DNA of 64,000 nucleotides from Aquabacter sp040755535 (GTDB taxonomy: Bacteria > Pseudomonadota > Alphaproteobacteria > Rhizobiales > Xanthobacteraceae), in contig JBFMAV010000004.1 in the NCBI GenBank assembly GCA_040755535.1, positions 45,833 through 109,832 of the forward strand. Reading direction: 5' to 3'. Shown here piece by piece: positions 10,798 to 20,978 of the stretch. The position numbers were made by a program, and so were the translations under genes. The notes under the pieces were generated by a model. That model made no database searches and was not told the DNA's origin. It was given only the letters and a program-made list of their open reading frames with translations. The number at the start of each line of letters is the position of its first letter. Within the stretch, counting starts at the first letter, position 1.

Positions 10798-11906
10798 GCA
10801 ATCCCGTCAAGCCCCTGATCCTGCTGGCGGCCGGCGGCACCGGCGGCCATCTGTTCCCCGCCGAGGCGCTCGCCGGGGCGCTGGTGGCGCGCGGATTCCG
10901 GGTGGACCTCGCCACCGACGATCGCGCGCGGCGCTATGCGGATGCGTTTCCCGCCGGCGCCATGCATGTGCTGCCTGCCGAGACCGTGCGCGGACGCTCG
11001 CCCCTCGCTCTGGCAAAGACCGCCTGGGCGCTCGGCACCGGTCTTCTGTCCGCGCTCGCGCTGCTGCACCGGCTGAAGCCGGCGGCTGTGGTGGGCTTTG
11101 GCGGCTATCCGACCTTGCCGCCGCTCATCGCCGCGCGAATTCTGGGCGTGCCGACCCTCATCCATGAGGCGAACGGCGTGATGGGCCGCGCGAACCGGCT
11201 GCTGGCGAGCCGGGTCAGCGCCATTGCCACCGGCTTTCCCGATCTGGTCTCCGCCGAGCCTGAACTGGCCCGCAAGGCGGTGTGGACCGGAAATCCCCTG
11301 CGCCCCGCCGTGATCGCGGCGGCGGGCACGCCCTATCCCGACCCGTCCGGGACGCTGGGGCTCCTGGTGTTCGGCGGCAGCCAGGGCGCGCGGGTCATGT
11401 CGGACATCGTGCCCGACGCCCTCCTGCGCCTTCCGCCCGACCTGCGCGCGCGTCTGCGGGTTGTCCAGCAGGCGCGCGAGGAGGATATAACGCGGGTGCG
11501 CGCTGCCTATGACACGGCGGGAGTCGCGGCCGAGATCGCGCCGTTCTTCAAGGATCTGCCGGCGCGCATGGCGGCGGCGCATCTGGTCATCTCCCGCTCC
11601 GGCGCGCTGACGGTCGCCGAGCTTGCCGCCATCGGCCGGCCCGCCATTCTCGTGCCGCTGCCCAACGCGCTCGATCAGGACCAGGCCGCCAATGCCCGCT
11701 CCCTTCAGAAGATCGGCGGCGCCGAGCTGATCCTTCAGGATCGCTTCACGCCGGACCACCTCGCCGCCGTGCTCGCGCGCCTGTGCGCGGACGGCGGGGC
11801 ATTGACGGATATGGCGCGAGCCGCCAGAAGCGCCGGAACACTGGACGCGGCCGACCGCCTCGCGGACGCGGTCGCCCGGCTGGCGCGGGGGGCGCCGGTA
11901 ACCTGA
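10794..11906 (+). CDS. murG: UDP-N-acetylglucosamine transferase MurG
   Basis: MurG adds GlcNAc to lipid I to form lipid II on the inner face of the membrane. The 370-residue GT-B protein has the N-terminal GGTGGHLFPA loop at about 14-23, GFGGYPTLPPL, HEANGVMGRANR, and the C-terminal donor-site motifs FGGSQGA and SRSGALTVAELAAIGRPAILVPLP. The start is set by the ATGA overlap with ftsW, which implies translational coupling. The downstream gap to murC is 141 bp, so murC may have its own promoter. Confidence 0.96.
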   Translation: MSNPVKPLILLAAGGTGGHLFPAEALAGALVARGFRVDLATDDRARRYADAFPAGAMHVLPAETVRGRSPLALAKTAWALGTGLLSALALLHRLKPAAVVGFGGYPTLPPLIAARILGVPTLIHEANGVMGRANRLLASRVSAIATGFPDLVSAEPELARKAVWTGNPLRPAVIAAAGTPYPDPSGTLGLLVFGGSQGARVMSDIVPDALLRLPPDLRARLRVVQQAREEDITRVRAAYDTAGVAAEIAPFFKDLPARMAAAHLVISRSGALTVAELAAIGRPAILVPLPNALDQDQAANARSLQKIGGAELILQDRFTPDHLAAVLARLCADGGALTDMARAARSAGTLDAADRLADAVARLARGAPVT

Positions 11907-12047
11907 GGCGCGCGCGGCCGCACGGAATGCGGGCGCCCGCCAGACTCGTTTCGCGCTTTCGGCCCGAAGGCGTTCTCTAACCCCAATCTGGGCCGCGTCC
12001 CGATCGGTGCCGCCACCGGGACGCCCGGCCCCGAGGAAAGTCTGACC

Positions 12048-13463
<1,416 letters not shown>

Positions 13464-13538
13464 CCTTTGGTCAAGGTTGCGCCACCGGGGAAGAGCCGTT
13501 AGGCACATCGCACCGCAACGCACCAGGGGTTGGCCGGA

Positions 13539-14426
13539 ATGACGCGCACGCTCTGGGTCGCGACGGGGAGCGTTAGTATCGGGCTGCTCGTGCTCGCGCT
13601 CAAATCCGCCGCGTGGTGGGTCACGGGCTCGGTCGCCCTGCTGTCCGACGCGCTGGAAAGCATCATCAACGTCGCCGCCTCGCTCGCGGCCCTCGTGGCG
13701 CTGAACATCAGCGCCCGTCCGGCGGACGACAATCATCCCTACGGCCACCACAAGGCGGAGTATTTTTCCGCCGTGCTCGAAGGGGTGCTGATCGTGCTCG
13801 CGGCAGGCTCGATCCTGCGCGAGGCCTATTTCGGCTTCCTCGACCCGCGCATGCCCCACCAGCCCTTCGAGGGCGTGGTGCTGAACGGCCTCGCCACGCT
13901 CATCAATGGCGCCTGGTGCACGGTCCTGCTGCGGTGCGGGCGCAAATGGCGCTCGCCCGCCTTGGTGGCCGATGGCCGGCATCTTCTGACCGACGTGGTC
14001 ACCTCCATCGGCGTGCTGGCGGGATTCGTTCTGGTGCCCGTCACCGGCTGGCCGCAACTCGATCCCATTCTGGCGGGCATCGTCGCGGTCAATATCCTGT
14101 GGACCGGCTGGAGCCTGATGCGCGAGTCCGTGGGCGGCCTCATGGACGAGGCGCCCGCCCCCGAGGTGGTGGCGCGCATCAAGGACCTGGTGTCCACCCA
14201 TGCGGACGGGGCCATCGAGGCCCACGACCTGCGCACCCGCCATGCCGGCCGCATGACCTTCGTGGAATTCCACCTCGTGGTGCCCGGCGACATGACGGTG
14301 GCCGCCGCCCACGACATTTGCGACCGCATCGAACGCGCCTTCGAGACCGACATGGACGACATGGTCATCACCATCCATGTGGAGCCCGAGGGCGAGGCCA
14401 AGCATCGCGGCGTGGTGGTGCTGTGA
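13539..14426 (+). CDS. Cation diffusion facilitator (CDF) metal efflux transporter
   Basis: This 295-residue inner-membrane divalent-cation/proton antiporter has about six hydrophobic segments, the family motif HPYGHHKAEYFS after TM2, and a cytosolic C-terminal domain (AHDLRTRHAGRMTFVEFHL, with His-rich ends). The TM5 metal pair is H148-x3-D152, but the TM2 pair reads D37-x3-S41 where E. coli FieF has Asp-x3-Asp, so one ligand differs. ATG 13539 has AGGGGT nine bases upstream; a TTG at 13530 is less likely. It sits between murC and murB on the same strand. The metal (Zn, Fe or Mn) cannot be decided from sequence. Confidence 0.88.
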   Translation: MTRTLWVATGSVSIGLLVLALKSAAWWVTGSVALLSDALESIINVAASLAALVALNISARPADDNHPYGHHKAEYFSAVLEGVLIVLAAGSILREAYFGFLDPRMPHQPFEGVVLNGLATLINGAWCTVLLRCGRKWRSPALVADGRHLLTDVVTSIGVLAGFVLVPVTGWPQLDPILAGIVAVNILWTGWSLMRESVGGLMDEAPAPEVVARIKDLVSTHADGAIEAHDLRTRHAGRMTFVEFHLVVPGDMTVAAAHDICDRIERAFETDMDDMVITIHVEPEGEAKHRGVVVL

Positions 14427-14468
14427 CGGTATTTGGCATTGGCGCGCGAAAGCCCTAAACCGGCGCCC

Positions 14469-15392
14469 ATGAGCTTTCCCGATCTGCTTGCGGACCTTGC
14501 GCACGAATTGCCCGATCTGCGCGGCCGCTTCTCGGCCAATGCGCCGCTGGCGCCGCTGACGTGGTTTCGCGTGGGCGGGCCGGCGCAGGTGCTGTTCGAA
14601 CCTGCGGATGCGGACGATCTTGCCTACGGGCTGGCCGGCCTGCCGGCGGCGCTCCCCGTCACGGTGATCGGTCTCGGTTCCAATCTGATCGTGCGCGATG
14701 GCGGGGTGCCGGGCGTGGTGGTGCGCCTCGGAAAGGCGTTCGGCGCAATCACTGTGGAGGGCGCGCGCATCCGCGCGGGGGCCGGCGCGGCGGACGTGAA
14801 GGTGGCGCGTGCGGCGGCTGAGGCCGGACTCGCTGGCTTGTCCTTCCTGCGCGGCATTCCCGGCGCCATCGGCGGGGCGCTGCGCATGAATGGCGGGGCC
14901 TATGGCGGCGAAGTGAAGGACGTGCTCGTTTCCTGCCGCGCCGTGGGCCGCGATGGGTCGCGGCACGACATTGCGGCCCCCGACATGGGCTTCACCTATC
15001 GCCATTGCGCGGCCCCGGACGACCTCATCTTCACCGAGGCGCTGTTCGAGGGCGTGCCGGGCGATCCCGCCGAGATCGCGGCCGAGATGGAGCACATCAC
15101 CTCCTCGCGCGAGGCGACCCAGCCCATCAAGAGCCGCACCGGTGGCTCCACCTTCAAGAATCCCGAAGGCGCCAAGGCCTGGCAATTGGTGGATGCGGCC
15201 GGGTGCCGGGGGCTGACGCTCGGCCGCGCGCAGGTCTCCGAGCTTCACACCAACTTCCTGCTCAATCTCGGCGGCGCGAGCGCGGCGGAGATCGAAGGGC
15301 TGGGAGAAGAGGTGCGCCGGCGGGTGCGAGAGACCAGCGGCGTGGATCTTCAGTGGGAGATCAAGCGGATCGGCGTGCCGCTCTCCGCCTGA
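14469..15392 (+). CDS. murB: UDP-N-acetylenolpyruvoylglucosamine reductase
   Basis: MurB is the FAD enzyme that reduces enolpyruvyl-UDP-GlcNAc to UDP-MurNAc with NADPH. The 307-residue protein shows LTWFRVGGPA, the FAD-binding GLGSNLIVRDGG, and FLRGIPGAIGGALRMNGGAYG. The catalytic Ser lies in GGSTFKNP and the terminal Glu in LQWEIKRIG, as in type I MurB. I start at ATG 14469, 42 bases after the CDF stop; the longer frame adds residues that are not conserved. The next 323 bp before ddl are non-coding and carry hairpin repeats. Confidence 0.96.
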   Translation: MSFPDLLADLAHELPDLRGRFSANAPLAPLTWFRVGGPAQVLFEPADADDLAYGLAGLPAALPVTVIGLGSNLIVRDGGVPGVVVRLGKAFGAITVEGARIRAGAGAADVKVARAAAEAGLAGLSFLRGIPGAIGGALRMNGGAYGGEVKDVLVSCRAVGRDGSRHDIAAPDMGFTYRHCAAPDDLIFTEALFEGVPGDPAEIAAEMEHITSSREATQPIKSRTGGSTFKNPEGAKAWQLVDAAGCRGLTLGRAQVSELHTNFLLNLGGASAAEIEGLGEEVRRRVRETSGVDLQWEIKRIGVPLSA

Positions 15393-15440
15393 GCCGCCCC
15401 GAATCCGCCCGGGTGCGCGTCCAGGAGATGGCGCTCAAGA

Positions 15441-15487
15441 GACTGATTCACCGATCAGGGTGATTCAACCTGATCGGTGGATGAGTC
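15441..15487. repeat. Intergenic palindromic element, copy A
   Basis: Two 19-bp arms (15441-15459 and 15469-15487) are inverted repeats with two mismatches around a 9-bp loop. The 27-bp core at 15451-15477 matches the core at the right edge of the window (63974-64000) at 22 of 27 positions, so this is a dispersed repeat and not a gene-specific terminator. Confidence 0.75.
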
Positions 15488-15500
15488 TATAAATCATTGA

Positions 15501-15554
15501 TAGAGAACGATTTTCCGATCTGGTTGCGATGCAATCAGACCGGAACGTGCTCTA
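15501..15554. repeat. Intergenic palindromic element, copy B
   Basis: The outer arms TAGAGAACG and CGTGCTCTA (one mismatch) enclose an inner hairpin of CCGATCTGGTTG and CAATCAGACCGG. Read on the minus strand it starts TAGAGCACGTTCCGGTCTG, close to TAGAGCGCGATCCGATCAG at 63963, so it is the same family in the opposite orientation. Confidence 0.75.
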
Positions 15555-15715
15555 GGCGATTTGAGTCTCGGCTCGTCCCGCGCGCCCCCGCTTAACCCGG
15601 GTTTTCGGTTCCGGTCGGCGGCGCTCCTCGCCCCGCCTCTCGGTCCTAAGGAATTGCAAACCCTGTTCACCCTTTAATGGCCTGCCCGGTCTTGGGCAGT
15701 TTTCGGGATAGGTCC

Positions 15716-16636
15716 ATGTCAAAGCATGTCGCGGTTCTCATGGGCGGCTGGTCCGCCGAACGGGAGGTCTCCCTGCGCTCCGGCGAGGGGTGCGCCCGCG
15801 CCCTGGAAGGGGCCGGCTACCGTGTGACCCGCGTGGATGTGGGGCGCAACATCGCCGAGGTGCTCGCCCGCCTGCGCCCGGATGTGGCGTTCAACGCGCT
15901 GCACGGCTCGCCCGGCGAGGATGGGACCATCCAGGGCATATTGGAAATCCAGCGCATTCCCTATTCCCATTCCGGCGTGCTCGCCTCGGCCCTCGCCATG
16001 GACAAGGCGCAGGCCAAGGTGGTGATGGCGGCGGCAGGAGTCCCGGTGGCCCAGGGGCGCGTGGTGTCGCGGGCCGAGGCGGCGCGGCGCCATGTGATGG
16101 AGCCGCCCTATGTGCTGAAGCCGGTGTCGGAAGGCTCCAGCGTCGGCGTCTTCATCGTGCGCGAGGACCAGGCGCACCCGCCGCAGGAGCTGACCCGTCC
16201 CGACTGGCCGCACGGCGAAATGCTGCTGGCGGAACGCTTTATCCCGGGGCTGGAGCTGACCTGCGCTATGATCCGGGGCGCGCCCTCCGACGTCACGGAG
16301 ATCGAGGCCACCCACGCCTTTTACGATTACGATTCCAAATATGCGCCGGGCGGTTCGCGCCACATTCTTCCTGCCCGCATTTTACCCGAAGTTTACCAAC
16401 AGGTGCGGATACTTACGGCCAAGGCGCACGAGGCGCTGGGGTGCCGGGGCGTTTCCCGTGCTGATTTCCGATACGACGTGGAGGCCGGGCTTGGCTCGGG
16501 ACTCGTCTGCCTGGAGGTCAACACGCAGCCCGGCATGACCGAGACCTCCCTGGTGCCTGAACTGGCGGCCCATGCGGGCATTTCGTTCGGCGAGCTTGTG
16601 ACATGGATGGTGGAGGACGCATCGCTGGACCGCTGA
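15716..16636 (+). CDS. ddl: D-alanine--D-alanine ligase
   Basis: Ddl makes the D-Ala-D-Ala dipeptide of the peptidoglycan stem. The 306-residue ATP-grasp protein has the DdlB-type N terminus (HVAVLMGGWSAEREVSLRSG), HGSPGEDGTIQGILE, YVLKPVSEGSSVGV for ATP binding, and CLEVNTQPGMTETSLVPE near the end with the Mg-binding Glu/Asn. I start at ATG 15716 (MSKHVAV). An ATG at 15677 adds 13 unrelated residues. The 3' end overlaps ftsQ by 34 bp if ftsQ starts at 16603. Confidence 0.96.
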   Translation: MSKHVAVLMGGWSAEREVSLRSGEGCARALEGAGYRVTRVDVGRNIAEVLARLRPDVAFNALHGSPGEDGTIQGILEIQRIPYSHSGVLASALAMDKAQAKVVMAAAGVPVAQGRVVSRAEAARRHVMEPPYVLKPVSEGSSVGVFIVREDQAHPPQELTRPDWPHGEMLLAERFIPGLELTCAMIRGAPSDVTEIEATHAFYDYDSKYAPGGSRHILPARILPEVYQQVRILTAKAHEALGCRGVSRADFRYDVEAGLGSGLVCLEVNTQPGMTETSLVPELAAHAGISFGELVTWMVEDASLDR

Positions 16637-17598
16637 GGGCGCCCCTGCCCGGGCGCGCTGCTGCGCCCGGTCTGGCGAAACTGCCGAACCCGGTGTCTCC
16701 CTCGCGCCGCACCCAGCCCATGCGCGAGCCCGCGCCGGCGAGCCGCACCGCTTTGTTTCTGCGGCGCATGACCGTGCAGCTCAGCGCGTCGCGAATCGGC
16801 CGGCGCGGCGCCACCCTGCTGGCGCTCGCGGTCATCGGCGGCTTCACCGCTTATGGCGTGGTCCTGGGCGGCCATGTGGAAGAGGCCGAGGAATTCCTGG
16901 TGGATCTCGGCGACGTCGCGGGCACCATGGCCGGATTCAAGGTGAAGCAGGTCAACCTTTCGGGGCAGAATCACGTGACGCCGCCGGAGATCCTGGCGGC
17001 GGCGGGCATCAAGCCCACCACCTCTCTGCCGTTCGTGGATGCGGACGCCACCCGCGCGCGGCTCGAAGCCATGCCCTGGATCGCCAGCGCGACGGTGCGC
17101 AAATTCTATCCCGACCGCATCGACATCGCGATCGTCGAGCGGGAGGCCTATGCGCTCTGGCAGTTCAATGGCCAGCTTCAGGTGATCGCGCGCGACGGCA
17201 TGCCCATCGCGCCTTATTCGGACGATCCGCGCTACATCAGCCTGCCCATCGTGGTGGGGGAGGGCGCGGACAAGCGCGTGGGCGAGATCGTCGAGGCGCT
17301 CGCCCGGGTGCCGCCGATTCGCGACCAGGTGCGCGCGGCGATTCTGGTGGCCGACCGGCGCTGGACGCTGAAGCTGCGCAACAGCATCGACGTGCGCCTG
17401 CCCGAGGACGGATTCTCGGATGCGCTCATGGAGCTCGCCGATCTCGACCGCGAGAAGAAGATCCTGACGCGCGACATCACCATCGTCGACCTGCGCCTGC
17501 CCGACCGCGTGGCGGTGCGCCTGTCCGACGGCGCCTATGAGGCGCGCATGCAGGTCATCAGGGCCAAGGCCAAGGCGAAAAAGGGAGGGGCCGCGTGA
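16603..17598 (+). CDS. ftsQ: Cell division protein FtsQ
   Basis: FtsQ is a bitopic divisome protein that bridges early and late components. The 331-residue product has a basic cytoplasmic tail of about 75 residues, one membrane helix (GATLLALAVIGGFTAYGVVL), a periplasmic POTRA domain starting VKQVNLSGQNHVTPPEILAAAGI, and the FtsQ beta domain ending near VRLSDGAYEARM. A later Met could be the true start, since the first 40 residues are Pro/Ala/Arg-rich. The stop overlaps the ftsA GTG start as GTGA. Confidence 0.92.
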   Translation: MDGGGRIAGPLRAPLPGRAAAPGLAKLPNPVSPSRRTQPMREPAPASRTALFLRRMTVQLSASRIGRRGATLLALAVIGGFTAYGVVLGGHVEEAEEFLVDLGDVAGTMAGFKVKQVNLSGQNHVTPPEILAAAGIKPTTSLPFVDADATRARLEAMPWIASATVRKFYPDRIDIAIVEREAYALWQFNGQLQVIARDGMPIAPYSDDPRYISLPIVVGEGADKRVGEIVEALARVPPIRDQVRAAILVADRRWTLKLRNSIDVRLPEDGFSDALMELADLDREKKILTRDITIVDLRLPDRVAVRLSDGAYEARMQVIRAKAKAKKGGAA

Positions 17599-18920
17599 GG
17601 CACCGGCTCGCTCAGGGGTTTGCCCCCAAGATGCGCCCGATCCAGCCGAAAAAGAGCGGGATCGTCGCGGTTCTGGACATCGGCACCAGCAAGATCGTGT
17701 GCGCCATCGCCCGGCTGAAGCCGCGCGGGGCCTCCGACGTGCTGCACCGGCGCACCCATTCCATCGACGTGCTCGGCATCGGCCATACCCGCGCCCATGG
17801 CGTGAAGGGCGGCGCCATCGTGGACATGGCGCGCGCGGAACTGGCGGTGCGCCAGGCCGTGGACATGGCGGAGCGCGCGGCCGGCGTGCAGATCGCCTCG
17901 GTCATTCTCGGCGTGTCGGGTGCGCGCCTCGCCTCCCAGCATTACGAGGCCGCGGTGCGGCTGACCGCCCCGGCGGTGGAGGAATTCGACATCCGCCGGG
18001 TTCTGGAAGCCGCCTCCACCTATGCGGTGGGGGACGGGCGGGCCGTGATGCACGCTCTGCCGGTCGGCTATTCGCTGGACGGGCGGCGCGGCATCGGCGA
18101 GCCCTGCGGCATGCTCGGGCGCGAGCTGGGCGTGGACATGCACGTCATCACGGGCGACATGACCTCGCTCAAGAACCTCGTCCTGTGCGTGGAGCGCTGC
18201 CATCTCGGCATCGAGGCCATGGTGTGCGCGCCCTATGCGGCCGCGCTCTCCTCGCTCACCGACGATGAAATGGACCTCGGCGTGACGCTGGTGGACATGG
18301 GGGCGGGCACCACCACCTTCGCCGTCGTCTCGGGCGGCCACTGCATGTATGTGGACGGCATCGCGCTCGGCGGGCAGCACATCACCAACGACGTCGCCCG
18401 TGGCCTGCCCGCGCGGCTCGCCGATGCCGAGCGTCTCAAGGCGCTGCATGGCGCGGTGGTGGCGGTTTCCTCCGACGACCACGACATGCTGACCATTCCT
18501 CCGCTGTCGGGGGATGAGCGCGACCAGCCGAACATGGTTCCGAAATCCCGTCTCGTGACTATCGTGAAGCCACGGGCGGAGGAAATCGTGGAATTGATTC
18601 GCGACCGGCTGAAGGACTCGGGACATGCGGGCGATGCCGGGCGGCGGCTTGTGCTGACCGGCGGCGCGGCGCAGTTGCAGGGCCTGCCGGACCTCATGGC
18701 GCGGGTGATCGGACCCCAGGTGCGAATCGGCCGCCCGCTTGGCGTTTCGCGCCTTCCGGAAGCCGCGCGCGGCGCGGCCTTCGCGGTGGCGGCGGGCCTT
18801 CTGGTCTACCCCCAGGTGGCGGGGCTTGAGCATTTCGAGCCGCGCCGCCGCCAGGCCGCCGGCGCGGAAAGCGGAACATATTTCGGCCGCGTCGGACGCT
18901 GGCTGAGGGACAGCTTTTAG
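17595..18920 (+). CDS. ftsA: Cell division protein FtsA
   Basis: FtsA is the actin-like protein that anchors FtsZ filaments to the membrane and recruits later proteins. The 441-residue sequence shows the phosphate-1 loop VLDIGTSKIVCAI, the 1C subdomain, phosphate-2 VDMGAGTTTFAV, and the adenosine motif LTGGAAQLQGL. The C terminus ends with an amphipathic GRWLRDSF, suited to membrane targeting. The GTG start is fixed by the 4-bp overlap with ftsQ and the preceding GGGAGGGG. Confidence 0.96.
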   Translation: MRHRLAQGFAPKMRPIQPKKSGIVAVLDIGTSKIVCAIARLKPRGASDVLHRRTHSIDVLGIGHTRAHGVKGGAIVDMARAELAVRQAVDMAERAAGVQIASVILGVSGARLASQHYEAAVRLTAPAVEEFDIRRVLEAASTYAVGDGRAVMHALPVGYSLDGRRGIGEPCGMLGRELGVDMHVITGDMTSLKNLVLCVERCHLGIEAMVCAPYAAALSSLTDDEMDLGVTLVDMGAGTTTFAVVSGGHCMYVDGIALGGQHITNDVARGLPARLADAERLKALHGAVVAVSSDDHDMLTIPPLSGDERDQPNMVPKSRLVTIVKPRAEEIVELIRDRLKDSGHAGDAGRRLVLTGGAAQLQGLPDLMARVIGPQVRIGRPLGVSRLPEAARGAAFAVAAGLLVYPQVAGLEHFEPRRRQAAGAESGTYFGRVGRWLRDSF

Positions 18921-18962
18921 AGATGGTTAACCGAGTTGGGTCTTAATTCGATCCAAGCCTCG

Positions 18963-18967
18963 GATTC
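18963..18967. promoter_or_regulatory. GANTC site upstream of ftsZ
   Basis: GATTC, a CcrM target (GANTC), lies 42 bp before the ftsZ ATG, in the 88-bp ftsA-ftsZ gap. In Caulobacter, methylation of such a site influences ftsZ transcription. Function here is inference, but a CcrM homologue is encoded in this window at 34747-35919. Confidence 0.4.
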
Positions 18968-19008
18968 GAAACGACGGCACGGCGCTTCGGGCGCGACGGA
19001 GTGGAAAA

Positions 19009-20700
19009 ATGTCGATCAACCTTCAGATGCCCGACATTCGGGAGTTGCGGCCCCGGATCACCGTGTTTGGGTGCGGTGGCGCCGGCGGTAACGCCGTCAA
19101 CAACATGATCAATTCCGGCCTGACCGGCGTCGAGTTCGTGGTGGCGAACACCGACGCGCAGGCCCTCTCCCTGTCGAAGGCCGAGCGCCTGGTCCAGATG
19201 GGCGTCGCCGTCACCGAGGGCCTGGGCGCGGGCTCGCAGCCGGAAGTCGGCCGCGCCGCCGCCGAGGAAGTGCTGGACGAAATCCGCGATCACCTCTCCG
19301 GCTCGCACATGGTGTTCATCACCGCCGGCATGGGCGGCGGCACCGGCACGGGCGCCGCGCCCGTGGTGGCCCGCGCGGCCCGTGAGCTCGGCATCCTGAC
19401 CGTCGGCGTCGTGACCAAGCCCTTCCACTTCGAGGGCCAGCGCCGCATGCGGGTCGCCGAGCACGGCATTTCCGAGCTTCAGAAGACCGTCGACACGCTG
19501 ATCGTCATCCCGAACCAGAATCTGTTCCGGGTCGCCAACGAGAAGACCACCTTCGCGGACGCCTTCGCCATGGCGGACCAGGTGCTCTATTCGGGCGTCG
19601 CCTGCATCACCGACCTGATGGTGAAGGAAGGCCTCATCAACCTCGACTTCGCCGACGTGCGTGCCGTGATGCGCGACATGGGCAAGGCGATGATGGGCAC
19701 GGGCGAAGCCTCCGGCGACAAGCGCGCCCTGCAGGCGGCGGAAGCCGCCATCGCCAACCCGCTGCTGGACGAGACCTCCATGCGCGGCGCCGGCGGCCTG
19801 CTCATCTCCATCACCGGCGGCAGCGACATGACGCTGTTCGAAGTGGACGAAGCCGCGACCCGCATCCGCGAGGAAGTGGATCCCGACGCCAACATCATCC
19901 TCGGCGCCACCTTCGACCACAGCCTGGACGGCATCATCCGCGTGTCGGTGGTCGCCACCGGCATCGATCCGGCCGTGGTTCCCGAGCAGATCCCGAGCGC
20001 GGTGGACCGCTTCCCCGACCTCCAGGGCCGCAAGATGTCCAATGCCGGCCGGGTCGCCGCGGAGCAGGCCCGCGAGGCCCAGATCCGCAGCGCGGTGGCC
20101 GCCATCTCGGCGGAAGACCTCATGGCCATGGAAGCCCCCATGCCGGCGCCCGCGCCGGTGCAGCGCGCTCCCGCCCCGCCGCCGGCCCCGAGCCATGCGG
20201 TGGCGATCGACGACGTGACCATTCGCGCCGCCGCGCCCAAGCCCTCCTTCTTCGAGGAGCCCGCCGCGCCGCCCGCGCCGCCGCAGGCCGCCCATGACGA
20301 CGAGTTCGCGCCCTATATCCCGCCGCAGGCCCAGCGCCCGCGCGCGCCGCGCATGCCGCGCGTGGACGAACTGCCGATGCCCGCGCAGAACCAGATCCGC
20401 GCCCAGCGTGGGGAAGCGCCTGCCGAGCAGAAGAAGATGACGCTGCTCCAGCGCCTCGCCAATGTGGGCATGGGCCGCCATGCGGACGAGCCCGAGCCCA
20501 CTCGCGCGCCCCAGCCCACCATGCGGGCGCCCGCGCCCCAGCAGGGCCGTCCCCAGGGCCGCCCCGACCCGGTGTCCGAGTTCGCCAAGCGCCCGCAGGC
20601 CCGCCCCGCCGCTGAAGTCCCCACCCGGCATGCCCAGCATCCCGGTCACGAGGACGACCAGCTGGAGATCCCGGCCTTCCTGCGCCGCCAGGCGAATTGA
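19009..20700 (+). CDS. ftsZ: Cell division GTPase FtsZ
   Basis: FtsZ is the tubulin-like GTPase that forms the cytokinetic ring. The core shows GCGGAGGNAVNNM at 21-33 and the tubulin signature GGGTGTG at 109-115, with the T7 catalytic loop NLDFADVRAVM. At 563 residues it is much longer than the E. coli protein because of a linker of about 220 residues rich in Pro, Ala, Gln and Arg. The last residues, LEIPAFLRRQAN, are the conserved tail that binds FtsA and ZipA-type partners. The long linker is typical of alphaproteobacteria. Confidence 0.98.
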   Translation: MSINLQMPDIRELRPRITVFGCGGAGGNAVNNMINSGLTGVEFVVANTDAQALSLSKAERLVQMGVAVTEGLGAGSQPEVGRAAAEEVLDEIRDHLSGSHMVFITAGMGGGTGTGAAPVVARAARELGILTVGVVTKPFHFEGQRRMRVAEHGISELQKTVDTLIVIPNQNLFRVANEKTTFADAFAMADQVLYSGVACITDLMVKEGLINLDFADVRAVMRDMGKAMMGTGEASGDKRALQAAEAAIANPLLDETSMRGAGGLLISITGGSDMTLFEVDEAATRIREEVDPDANIILGATFDHSLDGIIRVSVVATGIDPAVVPEQIPSAVDRFPDLQGRKMSNAGRVAAEQAREAQIRSAVAAISAEDLMAMEAPMPAPAPVQRAPAPPPAPSHAVAIDDVTIRAAAPKPSFFEEPAAPPAPPQAAHDDEFAPYIPPQAQRPRAPRMPRVDELPMPAQNQIRAQRGEAPAEQKKMTLLQRLANVGMGRHADEPEPTRAPQPTMRAPAPQQGRPQGRPDPVSEFAKRPQARPAAEVPTRHAQHPGHEDDQLEIPAFLRRQAN

Positions 20701-20730
20701 TTAACCTCGTCCGCATGTAACATCGGCTTG

Positions 20731-20762
20731 CGCCCGGCTTTCACAGCCGGGCGTAAGTTTTT
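20731..20762 (+). terminator. Intrinsic terminator after ftsZ
   Basis: A perfect 9-bp stem, CGCCCGGCT and AGCCGGGCG, with a TTCAC loop is followed within five bases by TTTTT. It starts 31 bp after the ftsZ stop, so the division operon probably ends here and lpxC has its own promoter in 20763-20978. Confidence 0.85.
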
Positions 20763-20978
20763 GATAACCAAGAGAATTTTAGGATTTCATCCCGGTAACA
20801 GGCGGTAAGCAAGCGTGATTTGGCGCACTGCGGCAAGCCGTCTAGGTTCTCGCTCGCATCCTGCACATCAGCAGCGAGTCGGCAGTGCAAACTGTCCTCG
20901 CGGCAAAAGTGGGCAGGGAACGTGAAACTTTAGGGGCGGGAGCGCGACGGCCACAAGCCGAGAAGCTTCCGAGTTGGC

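Larger units (their letters stand above)
15393..15715. other. Non-coding stretch between murB and ddl
   Basis: I see no gene here. The left half contains two hairpin repeats described separately. The right half ends in a T- and A-richer stretch (AAATCATTGATAG, later CCCTTTAATGG) that probably holds the promoter for ddl-ftsQ-ftsA. No convincing -35/-10 pair can be assigned by eye. Confidence 0.6.

Noticed and set aside
18926..18946. TTAA-N12-TTAA as a possible CtrA box before ftsZ
   Set aside because: The CtrA consensus has a spacer of 7, so N12 does not fit.
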